Source: Clostridiales bacterium
GTDB taxonomy: Bacteria > Bacillota > Clostridia > Oscillospirales > Oscillospiraceae
NCBI GenBank assembly: GCA_004557075.1
Contig: SFEX01000008.1
Location: 152,580 to 216,579, forward strand
Reading direction: 5' to 3'
DNA: 64,000 nt
Shown here: piece by piece, positions 16,743 to 24,000 of the stretch
How positions within the stretch are numbered: position 1 is the first letter of the stretch
Layout of the letters: each line of letters starts with the position of its first letter
The notes under the pieces: model-generated
Seen by the model: only the letters and a program-made list of their open reading frames with translations
Told to the model about the DNA's origin: nothing
Database searches by the model: none
Made by a program: the position numbers and the translations under genes

Positions 16743-17625
16743 ACATTTGATTGAGCTGCTCGAAGAAATCCGAGATTATATCCATAAACAGACGGTCGGC
16801 TTGACTCAGCTCGCGCTCGGCAAGCCACGAAAGTCCGACTTCTCCGGACAGCGATTCCTCGATCTCGACATAACGCGCACTGGCTCTGCCGCGAATAACG
16901 GAGCGGGGGATGATGGCGATACCGAGTCCGCTGTCCACCATGCGGGATATCTGAAACGCCTCTCCGGTTTCCACAACATAGTTCGGCTCAAAATTTATGC
17001 GCCGGCATTCGGCGTCAAACGAGTCCCTGTCCCCGTAGCCATTAAGCTGACCGATGAACTTTTCGTCCGCAAGCTCAAAAATGGAGACGGTTTTGCGGCC
17101 ATCCAGCCAGTGACCCGCCGGGTAGAGCACAGCCGGAGTTTCACGGATTAGAACGCGGCTCGTGATGTCCAGATCGCTTATTATCGGGCAGCAGATGGCA
17201 AAATCCGATGTTCCCTCTTTGAGCGATGAGACGCAGGCATCCTGCGTGACCTCCAACTCGCGGAATTTAAGCTCCGGCGCGGCCTTGAGGAGACTGTGAA
17301 CGATGCCGGGCATATAGGCTCCACAGTTGCTTGTGATAGTCACCTGGGACAGCTCGTGAAGATACGCCTCGCGCACCTTCTTCTGCGCCTGATTTGTCAG
17401 CTCCAGCATCTGCTGAACATATTTGTAAAAAACCCGGCCGCAGGCGTTTAGCTTTATGCCCTTGCTGCTTCTGTCGAAGAATAGAGCGCCGAACTGACGT
17501 TCCAAATCCGCAATTATGCGGCTAAGCTGCGCCTGCGAGATATAAAGCGCATCGGCAGCGCGGGTCATATGCTCAAGCTCGGCGGCTTTTTTAAAACATA
17601 TAAGGCTCTTAAGAGTATAATCCAT
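16741..17625 (-). CDS. LysR family transcriptional regulator
   Basis: This 294-residue regulator has an N-terminal winged helix-turn-helix (residues 1-60, with AADALYISQAQLSRIIADLERQ) and a periplasmic-binding-like effector domain from about 90. The start ATG 17625 gives the usual MDYTLKSL opening; codons further upstream in frame overlap the preceding gene's spacer. It is 17 bases downstream of the mannosyltransferase-like gene on the same strand and may be co-transcribed with it. The effector and targets cannot be told from sequence. Confidence 0.9.
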   Translation of the reverse strand: MDYTLKSLICFKKAAELEHMTRAADALYISQAQLSRIIADLERQFGALFFDRSSKGIKLNACGRVFYKYVQQMLELTNQAQKKVREAYLHELSQVTITSNCGAYMPGIVHSLLKAAPELKFRELEVTQDACVSSLKEGTSDFAICCPIISDLDITSRVLIRETPAVLYPAGHWLDGRKTVSIFELADEKFIGQLNGYGDRDSFDAECRRINFEPNYVVETGEAFQISRMVDSGLGIAIIPRSVIRGRASARYVEIEESLSGEVGLSWLAERELSQADRLFMDIISDFFEQLNQM

Positions 17626-17642
17626 TGTTTTCCGTCCCCCCC

Positions 17643-19391
17643 TTAAAACGGCCATGACGGCAGCCACTTCAGCAGGGCGCTTGCAAGTGCCGAATCGACT
17701 GCCTTGCCCGACAGCGCCGGATAAAACAGCACAAACAGTGCGCAGCTCAGCCCCGCGAGGCCGTAGACATTAAATCGCCAGTGCATCGTTCCGCGCTGCA
17801 TGAGCGAGAATATGCGGCACAGCGCCAGCACGAGGAATACCGAGGCGGGGAAGTAGTGGTATTCAAATGTCGTGCGGGTGATGAGCACCCAGGGCAGAAG
17901 CTGGGCGAGATAACCGATCACAATGAACGCGGAGGTTTTGTCGCGCCGGAAAAGGGCAAGATACGCGCAGACGAAGATTGCCGCAAGCCCTGCCCAGCAC
18001 AGCACCGGATTCAGGAATGCGCCGAAGGAGGAGCGCGTCCCGTCGCTGTAGCTTTGCAGATAGTACAGTATCGGCCGCTCGTCGATGAGCCACTGATACC
18101 AGCGCGAGGAGTACGGGTGCTCCGAGTGAACGCCGGAGTGGTAGGAGAACATAAACTCCTGGTTGTTGATGACGATGTCGGCATACTCACGGGAGAAAAA
18201 AGCGCCAATGCCATGAAGCCCGCTTGCCTGCGCGTAGGGGTAGTAGCTGACATAGTAAATAGCGGAGGGGATTATGACGAAAAATGCCAAGCAGAACAGG
18301 CAGTTTTTTATGAAAGCGGACAGCCTGAAATTGCGCACCCAGTATATGAACCATATGACTGCAAGCCCCGCGCCTGCGTACAGGCAAGTCCATTTGCAGG
18401 CAGTGCCTATACCGAAGAAAATTCCCGACAGGGCAAGGTATCTGAGCCTGCCGCCGCTGACGTACAGATACATGAAAAGGTACATGAGCAGGATGAAAAA
18501 CACCGCGTAGGTGTCGATGGTGGCGATGCGGGTCTGGGTGAAATGCATGAAGTCAAAGGCGAATATCGCCGTGCCGCATGCGGGGACGGCAACGCCGCCG
18601 AACATGCGCTTGAGGAAAATATACAGCACCGGGAGCATGAGAGAGCCGAACAGCGTGCCGGAAAAACGCCAGCCGAACGGGGTCATACCGAAAAGCTTTA
18701 TGCCGGCGGCGATTATCAGCTTTCCCAGCGGGGGGTGGGATATCTCGTAGGGATAGACGCCCTCAATGTGCTCAAAAGCGGTGCGGGCGTGATAAATTTC
18801 GTCAAAATATGTGCTGTTGAGGTAGGTCTGATAAGCGGGTACGATGTCCTGCTCGTCGCACAGCTCCGATGCCTCGCAGCTATATTTGATATCCCTGCCG
18901 CCGCTCCTGACGGCAAGCTCGCCGAGATACATATCGCTGTCGGCGCTTATGCGTATATACCGAGCGGTCGCCTCTGCGCCGTCGTAAAGCTCCGGCTTTT
19001 CCCACTTGAAAAGCGCGGTGTAGCTCTGCTTAAACTCGCCCACAGCAGAGAAGTTTTGGCCGTCGGGGGAATATTCGAGCTTGTATGAGCCGGTGTTCAG
19101 CCCTGAATAAAATAACATCTCATCGACCTGCATCTCGGCGCCGAGGTCGAGCACAACGCTCTCGCCGCTTTTAAAATGATGGAACGACTGCGGCGCTTTT
19201 GTGTCGCCGAGATTATAAAATGCCACGGCGGAGTATAAGATAACAATGACACCGAGAGCGAGAGCGTCCCGGCGCGTAAAGCTGCCGCGCGGGTTTTTCC
19301 GCAGATCGGCGTGAGCGGGCGGCGGGCAGCCGATGAAAAACAGGATTATGAACAAAAGCATGAGAACGGGGAAAATATAGGTAAGCCGCAC
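17643..19391 (-). CDS. PMT-type glycosyltransferase (GT39) with inserted discoidin-like domain
   Basis: This 582-residue integral membrane protein resembles protein O-mannosyltransferases: FDEIYH at 196-201 supplies the Asp-Glu pair, HPPLGK at 219-224 follows, and about ten hydrophobic helices fill the rest. It should transfer a sugar from a polyprenyl-phosphate donor to secreted protein or wall polymer. Between the second helix (43-60) and the catalytic loop, residues about 72-168 look like an F5/8 type C (discoidin) beta-sandwich (SYKLEYSPDGQNFSAV, then ARYIRIS). The start is GTG 19391, behind GGAGGTGAAGCC. A gap of 17 bases separates it from lysR. Confidence 0.82.
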   Translation of the reverse strand: MRLTYIFPVLMLLFIILFFIGCPPPAHADLRKNPRGSFTRRDALALGVIVILYSAVAFYNLGDTKAPQSFHHFKSGESVVLDLGAEMQVDEMLFYSGLNTGSYKLEYSPDGQNFSAVGEFKQSYTALFKWEKPELYDGAEATARYIRISADSDMYLGELAVRSGGRDIKYSCEASELCDEQDIVPAYQTYLNSTYFDEIYHARTAFEHIEGVYPYEISHPPLGKLIIAAGIKLFGMTPFGWRFSGTLFGSLMLPVLYIFLKRMFGGVAVPACGTAIFAFDFMHFTQTRIATIDTYAVFFILLMYLFMYLYVSGGRLRYLALSGIFFGIGTACKWTCLYAGAGLAVIWFIYWVRNFRLSAFIKNCLFCLAFFVIIPSAIYYVSYYPYAQASGLHGIGAFFSREYADIVINNQEFMFSYHSGVHSEHPYSSRWYQWLIDERPILYYLQSYSDGTRSSFGAFLNPVLCWAGLAAIFVCAYLALFRRDKTSAFIVIGYLAQLLPWVLITRTTFEYHYFPASVFLVLALCRIFSLMQRGTMHWRFNVYGLAGLSCALFVLFYPALSGKAVDSALASALLKWLPSWPF

Positions 19392-19491
19392 CTTGGCTTC
19401 ACCTCCGATGGCGCAATGATAAAATATTATATTAAATTATGCTCGGTTTGTCCACCGCACAGAAATCTTTTCTGTGTATGGCTTTTAGTGC

Positions 19492-19520
19492 TTGACATAA
19501 TACCGGTTTGGGGATAAAAT
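19492..19520 (+). promoter_or_regulatory. Promoter of rny
   Basis: TTGACA and TAAAAT are spaced by 17 bases. The start of transcription would leave a leader of about 160 bases before the rny start codon. Confidence 0.8.
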
Positions 19521-19524
19521 AAAT

Positions 19525-19680
19525 CGGATAATATTTAAGGTGCCGGGGGAGGCACCGGATTGAATATTAGTTACAATGCCACGGACGAATACGCTTGATG
19601 GTTCGTCTTACCGTTAGATTTGACCCAGCACTTATCTATTAAACCACCGCAAAATTCTTAAAGAATGGAGGTGTGTTTAC
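19525..19680 (+). promoter_or_regulatory. Structured 5' leader of rny
   Basis: The leader contains a GGTGCC/GGCACC hairpin (19541-19558) and GACGAA/TTCGTC pairing (19585-19609), with no ORF or T-run. It could be a site of self-cleavage or control by RNase Y. I recognise no riboswitch class. Confidence 0.4.
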
Positions 19681-19685
19681 TTTCT

Positions 19686-21227
19686 ATGGAATTATGGTTA
19701 GCAATCGTTTTAATTGTTGCTGCTTTTGTAATAGCATTCGTGCTCGGTATCACTTACCGTAAAAAAGTTGCAGAGCGTGAAATAACGAGCGCGGAGGAAG
19801 AAGCAAAGCGAATAATTAATGAAGCCATAAAAAGCGCCGAGAGCAAAAAACGCGAAGCTCTCGTCGAGGCAAAGGAAGAAATACACAAAAATCGCTCGGA
19901 GTTTGAGCGAGAAGAAAAGGCACGCCGTGCCGACCTGCAAAAGCAGGAGAGAAGATTACAGCAGAAGGAAGAGAATCTCGACAGAAAGACCGATTCTCTC
20001 GAACGCAAAAACGAAAGCCTTGCCCGCAAGATAGCCGAAGCCGAGGCGCAGCAGGCCGAGATCGCGCTTATCAAGAAAAGCCAGCTCGAAATGCTCGAAA
20101 AAGTCTCCGGGTATACTGTCGATGAGGCTAAGGCGTATATCATCAACGCCCTGAAGGACGAAGTCACACACGAAATGGCCGTCAAGGTCAAGGAGGTCGA
20201 AGCTCAGTATAAGGAAGAGGCCGAGGATCGCGCAAGAGAGATCATCGTAACCGCTATCCAGCGCTGCGCCGCAGACCACGCAAGCGAAGTCACCGTATCC
20301 GTCGTACCTCTCCCCAACGACGAGATGAAGGGACGCATTATCGGCCGCGAAGGCCGCAATATCCGCAGTATTGAAACCCTTACAGGCTGCGATCTCATCA
20401 TTGACGACACACCTGAGGCGATCACGGTATCGAGCTTCGATCCCGTCCGCCGCGAGGTCGCGCGTCTGGCGCTTGAAAAACTCATCGCCGACGGCAGGAT
20501 CCATCCCGCGCGCATCGAGGAAATGGTCGCAAAGGCTCAGAAAGAGGTCAACGCAACCATCAAAGCCGAGGGCGAAAGAGCGCTGTTTGAAACCAACATC
20601 CACGGCGTCAATCAGGAGATCGTCAAGCTGCTCGGCCGCATGAGATACCGCACCAGCTACGGTCAGAACGTGCTTCAGCACTCCATCGAGGTCAGCCATA
20701 TCTCCGGCCTTATCGCGGCGGAGCTTGGCGTTGACGTCAACACCGCAAAGCGCGCCGGACTGCTCCACGATATCGGCAAGGCGATCGACCACGAGGTCGA
20801 GGGCAGCCACGTTTCCATCGGCGTCGATATCGCCAAGAAGTACAAGGAGAGCGAAGCCGTTATACACGCTATCGAGGCTCACCACGGCGACGTTGAGCCG
20901 CGCACGGTTGTCGCCTGCATCGTTCAGGCCGCCGACGCCATATCCGCTTCCCGTCCCGGCGCAAGGCGCGAGAATATCGAAAATTACGTCAAGCGTCTTG
21001 AGAAGCTTGAGGAGATATCCAAGAGCTTCCCCGGCATTGCCGGAAGCTATGCTATCCAGGCCGGACGCGAGATCCGCGTAATGGTCAAGCCCGAGGATGT
21101 TTCCGAGGATCAGATGGTGCTTTTGGCTCGCGATATCGCAAAGAAGATAGAAGAAGAGCTGACCTATCCCGGTCAGATCAAAGTCCACCTCCTGCGCGAG
21201 ACGAAGGCCGTCGAGTACGCAAAGTAA
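19686..21227 (+). CDS. rny: Ribonuclease Y
   Basis: This 513-residue endoribonuclease starts mRNA decay at the membrane. In order it has an N-terminal membrane helix (1-22), a long coiled coil (about 25-150), a KH RNA-binding domain with GRIIGREGRNIRSIE (about 213-228), and an HD metal phosphohydrolase domain with LLHDIGKAIDHE (about 357-368). Length matches the B. subtilis protein (520). I chose ATG 19686 because AATGGAGGTG lies upstream; the earlier codon at 19665 overlaps that site. It is a monocistronic unit with its own promoter and terminator. Confidence 0.97.
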   Translation: MELWLAIVLIVAAFVIAFVLGITYRKKVAEREITSAEEEAKRIINEAIKSAESKKREALVEAKEEIHKNRSEFEREEKARRADLQKQERRLQQKEENLDRKTDSLERKNESLARKIAEAEAQQAEIALIKKSQLEMLEKVSGYTVDEAKAYIINALKDEVTHEMAVKVKEVEAQYKEEAEDRAREIIVTAIQRCAADHASEVTVSVVPLPNDEMKGRIIGREGRNIRSIETLTGCDLIIDDTPEAITVSSFDPVRREVARLALEKLIADGRIHPARIEEMVAKAQKEVNATIKAEGERALFETNIHGVNQEIVKLLGRMRYRTSYGQNVLQHSIEVSHISGLIAAELGVDVNTAKRAGLLHDIGKAIDHEVEGSHVSIGVDIAKKYKESEAVIHAIEAHHGDVEPRTVVACIVQAADAISASRPGARRENIENYVKRLEKLEEISKSFPGIAGSYAIQAGREIRVMVKPEDVSEDQMVLLARDIAKKIEEELTYPGQIKVHLLRETKAVEYAK

Positions 21228-21243
21228 GAATAAACGTAAAAAA

Positions 21244-21278
21244 CGGAGGCAATCGTTTAGATTGCCTCCGAAATTTTT
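21244..21278 (+). terminator. Terminator of rny
   Basis: CGGAGGCAATC pairs with GATTGCCTCCG across GTTTA, followed by AAATTTTTAT. Confidence 0.85.
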
Positions 21279-21312
21279 ATATATTAAAAAAGAGCATGAG
21301 AGCAAAACGAAA

Positions 21313-21367
21313 AGACACCTCATCCGTCACGGCATAGCCGTGACACCTTTCCCTCAAGGGGAAGGCT
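21313..21367. repeat. Dispersed extragenic repeat (double hairpin)
   Basis: The unit starts CACCTCATCC and holds two stems, GTCACGGC/GCCGTGAC and CCTTTCCC/GGGGAAGG. Repeats of this design are common between genes in gut Clostridia. Only one copy lies in this window, so repetition here is from recall, not observed. Confidence 0.5.
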
Positions 21368-21382
21368 TGAGAAGGAAAATGC

Positions 21383-21420
21383 AAAAAAACGGCTGAGTCA
21401 AAACTCAGCCGTTTAAAAAA
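21383..21420 (-). terminator. Terminator of the micro-gene pair
   Basis: AAACGGCTGAG pairs with CTCAGCCGTTT across six bases; on the minus strand it is followed by a seven-T run. It lies immediately after the stop codon at 21421. Confidence 0.88.
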
Positions 21421-21537
21421 TCAAAGACCCATGCTCTCAAGTGCATCAGCAATGTCAGTGCAAACCTTTGCTACGCCCTGATCGAAGCCGGTGTCTCCAT
21501 GCAGACTTGCAAGTGCTCTAAAAAGACCAGATAACAT
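21421..21537 (-). CDS. Unrecognised 38-residue peptide
   Basis: A 38-codon gene translated as MLSGLFRALASLHGDTGFDQ and a further 18 residues ending LESMGL. It has a strong ribosome site (ATGGGAGGAAG) eight bases before ATG and a terminator directly after its stop. It is amphipathic, without a clear signal peptide. It is the second gene of a two-gene micro-operon with the 35-residue gene at 21623. I do not recognise a family; ribosome site, promoter and terminator make it likely to be real. Confidence 0.7.
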   Translation of the reverse strand: MLSGLFRALASLHGDTGFDQGVAKVCTDIADALESMGL

Positions 21538-21622
21538 TTTTTCTTCCTCCCATAAAATAAAATTTAAATTTAAACTAATAAATTAGTTTAATTTCTGAAA
21601 TCTTAAATAACCGCTCTGAGAA

Positions 21623-21730
21623 TTAGAACGGCATCCAGCCAAAAACTTTGTCGAGCCAGTAGAACTCGTCTTTTGCGTTGGGCTCATTTGCAAGAATTAT
21701 GTCTCTGATAAATTCATAAATTGTCTTCAT
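21623..21730 (-). CDS. Unrecognised 35-residue peptide
   Basis: A 35-codon gene starting MKTIYEFIRDIILANEPNAK and ending YWLDKVFGWMPF. AAAGGGAAAAATATC precedes ATG 21730. The N-terminus could be a short amphipathic helix; the C-terminus is aromatic and hydrophobic, reminiscent of secreted signalling or membrane-active peptides. It is the first gene after the promoter at 21819-21847, and its leader contains a long inverted repeat. No known family is recognised. Confidence 0.68.
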   Translation of the reverse strand: MKTIYEFIRDIILANEPNAKDEFYWLDKVFGWMPF

Positions 21731-21757
21731 GATATTTTTCCCTTTCTAAAAACTGCA

Positions 21758-21788
21758 TTTGACAAATTGCTATACGCAATTCGTCAAA
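21758..21788 (-). promoter_or_regulatory. Inverted repeat in the micro-gene leader
   Basis: Thirteen-base arms (TTTGACAAATTGC and GCAATTCGTCAAA) match at 12 positions around five bases. They lie between the predicted transcription start and the first micro-gene, so they could be a repressor operator or an RNA hairpin. No T-run follows on the minus strand. Confidence 0.55.
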
Positions 21789-21818
21789 TTTATTTACCGA
21801 TTGACTATTTCCGACTTT

Positions 21819-21847
21819 ATGGTATCAAAGTTAAAGCCTTATGTCAA
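21819..21847 (-). promoter_or_regulatory. Promoter of the micro-gene pair
   Basis: Minus strand: TTGACA, 17 bases, TACCAT. Transcription would start near 21812, about 80 bases before the first start codon. Confidence 0.75.
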
Positions 21848-21934
21848 TCCACAATTTGCTTAAAAGTGTACAATAACCCTGATTGTGTATATTTTAACTT
21901 GGATCATACGTCCTTAGAACTACAAGAAATACCT

Positions 21935-21975
21935 AAAAATACAACAAAAGCCGGCAAGGTATTGACCTTGCCGGC
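21935..21975 (-). terminator. Terminator of the oad operon
   Basis: An 11-bp stem (GCCGGCAAGGT and its complement) closes an ATTG loop; the minus strand then reads TTTTGTTGTATTTTT. Confidence 0.85.
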
Positions 21976-22010
21976 GTGATGCGTGATTTTTTTCTTGCCC
22001 GCAGCTTATA

Positions 22011-23234
22011 TCAGCCGCCGAATACGGAGAGCAGGAAGCCTGCCGCTATTGCGGAGCCGATAACGCCTGCAACGTTGGGACCCATCGCGTGCATGAGCAG
22101 GAAGTTTGTCTTGTTGTACTTCTTGCCGACGTCCTGAGAAACGCGTGCGGCCATGGGAACGGCGGAAACGCCTGCCGAGCCGATGAGAGGATTGATCTTC
22201 TTGCCGGAGGCGTAGTACATGACAACGCCGCCGAGCAGACCGCCGATGGTCGATATTGCAAAGGCACACAGACCGAGGACGATAATCTTGAGCGTATTTC
22301 CGTTGAGGAAGTTCTGCGCTACCATCGTCGCGCCGACGGAGGTGGCGAGGAAGATGGTGACTATGTTCATCAGCGCGTTCTGAGCGGTGTCGGAGAGACG
22401 GTCTGTCACGCCGCATTCACGGAACAGGTTGCCGAGCATGAGGCAGCCGACGAGGGGAGCGGTGGAGGGCAGAAGCAGGATAACAAAGGTCGCAACGACT
22501 ATCGGGAAGATTATCTTCTCGGTCTTGGAGACCTCGCGCGCCTGCTCCATCTTGACCTTGCGCATCTCTTCCGTGGTGCACAGCTTCATGAGCGGGGGCT
22601 GGATGAGCGGTATGAGCGCCATGTACGAATACGCGGCTATCGCGATCGGGCCGAGCAAATTCGGCGCAAGCTTTGTCGTCAGGAATATTGCCGTGGGGCC
22701 GTCGGCGCCGCCGATGATACCGATGGAGGCTGCCTCAGGACCGGAGAAGCCGAGGAGGATCGCGCCGAAGAAGGCGACGAACACGCCGAGCTGAGCCGCG
22801 GCACCGAGCAGAAGGCTCTTGGGATTGGCCAGCAGGGGGCCGAAGTCGGTCATCGCGCCGACGCCGAGGAAGATCAGCGAGGGGTAGATACCGGCCTTGA
22901 CGCCTATGTAGAAGAAGTCAAGCAGACCGGCGTTTGACATTATATGCCCGTAGCTGTGATAATACGGGCTTGCCTCGTCCAGAAACGCCTCCCACAGCTC
23001 GGGGTGGTAGAGCGCGTTCTCGCCCATGCCGGTGAAGTAGCTCAGGTTTGTGAGCAGACAGCCGAAGGCGATGCCGACGAGCAGCAGCGGCTCAAACTTC
23101 TTGACTATGCCCAAGTACAGCAGTACAAAGGCGAAAAGTATCATAACGAGGTTTTTCCAGCCGCCGTCCGCGATAATAAAGGAGGCAAAGCCGGATTCGG
23201 TCGCCAGCTTTTGGAGTGTATCCAGAATGTTCAT
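22011..23234 (-). CDS. oadB: Na+-translocating decarboxylase beta subunit
   Basis: This 407-residue membrane protein couples decarboxylation of carboxybiotin to Na+ export. It has about nine to eleven hydrophobic helices and the family's re-entrant region with GIIGGADGPTAIF, which holds the sodium and biotin-site aspartate. MNILDTLQKLA opens the protein. Length is slightly under the usual 430. It closes the oadA-oadG-BCCP-oadB set and is followed by a strong terminator. Relatives work with methylmalonyl-CoA or glutaconyl-CoA; the alpha subunit here points to oxaloacetate. Confidence 0.95.
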   Translation of the reverse strand: MNILDTLQKLATESGFASFIIADGGWKNLVMILFAFVLLYLGIVKKFEPLLLVGIAFGCLLTNLSYFTGMGENALYHPELWEAFLDEASPYYHSYGHIMSNAGLLDFFYIGVKAGIYPSLIFLGVGAMTDFGPLLANPKSLLLGAAAQLGVFVAFFGAILLGFSGPEAASIGIIGGADGPTAIFLTTKLAPNLLGPIAIAAYSYMALIPLIQPPLMKLCTTEEMRKVKMEQAREVSKTEKIIFPIVVATFVILLLPSTAPLVGCLMLGNLFRECGVTDRLSDTAQNALMNIVTIFLATSVGATMVAQNFLNGNTLKIIVLGLCAFAISTIGGLLGGVVMYYASGKKINPLIGSAGVSAVPMAARVSQDVGKKYNKTNFLLMHAMGPNVAGVIGSAIAAGFLLSVFGG

Positions 23235-23245
23235 CTGTTACCTCC

Positions 23246-23647
23246 TTATGCGATAACTACCAGAGGCGCACCGGTCTCGACAACTGCGCCCTTTGCCGTT
23301 ACTATCTGAGCGACGGTGCCGGACTTGGTCGCAACGACTTCGTTTTCCATCTTCATTGCCTCGAGGACAAGAAGAACATCGCCCTCTGCCACCTGCTGAC
23401 CCTGCGAGACGTTTATCTTGAGAATGTTGCCGGGCATGGGGCTTTTGACGACCTCGCCTGCGGCAAGGGCAGCGCCTGCGGGAGCGGCGGCGGGAGCTGC
23501 GGGAGCTGCCGCTGCAACGGGAGCGGCTGCAACAACGGGCGCGGGGGCGGCGGGAGCATAGGCCTCGTACTCGTCAATGAGCATGGCCTCGCCGGCTTCG
23601 ACCTCGACCTCGTACGTTCTGTTATTTAAAGTTACCTTATACTTCAT
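23246..23647 (-). CDS. Biotin carboxyl carrier protein of the decarboxylase
   Basis: This 133-residue carrier has a short N-terminal domain (MKYKVTLNNRTYEVEVEAGE), an Ala/Pro linker (about 27-62) and a C-terminal biotinyl domain with EAMKMENEV, where K99 is the biotin site. It shuttles CO2 from the carboxyltransferase to the membrane pump. It starts inside the end of oadG (11-base overlap). In many systems this domain is fused to OadA; here it is separate, as in methylmalonyl-CoA and some clostridial decarboxylases. Confidence 0.95.
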   Translation of the reverse strand: MKYKVTLNNRTYEVEVEAGEAMLIDEYEAYAPAAPAPVVAAAPVAAAAPAAPAAAPAGAALAAGEVVKSPMPGNILKINVSQGQQVAEGDVLLVLEAMKMENEVVATKSGTVAQIVTAKGAVVETGAPLVVIA

Positions 23648-23987
23648 CTTCCTTGACCTCCTTGATGGAAATAAAGCGGAGTTCGTTTATGGGCTTGCCG
23701 AGGGTGTCGGCAACTATCGCCATTATCATGGCGGCGTCCTTGGGATCGGTGTCATAGAGCTTCAGCTCACCGGCAGAGCCCGGCGCGGGGGGAGCAGCGG
23801 GCGCGGGAGCGGCAGGAGCGGCGGCGGCGGGGGTCTCGACTACTGCCTTGTTCTTGCTGCCGACCATGATCTTTCCCATTATCATGACGACGCACATGAG
23901 CAGAACAAGCCCGAAGAATACGACCAGATATCCGGTCAGAGCCGTCACAGCTGCGTCGCCTAAGGAAATATTAATAAGATCGTTCAT
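23637..23987 (-). CDS. oadG: Na+-translocating decarboxylase gamma subunit
   Basis: This 116-residue protein has one membrane helix (about residues 14-38), an Ala/Pro linker, and a C-terminal soluble tail containing MIMAIVADTLG. It fits the OadG/MmdD family, which anchors the carboxyltransferase to the beta subunit. It lies 13 bases after oadA. Because gamma subunits are short and diverse, position in the operon carries much of the call. Confidence 0.88.
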   Translation of the reverse strand: MNDLINISLGDAAVTALTGYLVVFFGLVLLMCVVMIMGKIMVGSKNKAVVETPAAAAPAAPAPAAPPAPGSAGELKLYDTDPKDAAMIMAIVADTLGKPINELRFISIKEVKEDEV

Positions 23988-24000
23988 CGCTCAGACCTCC

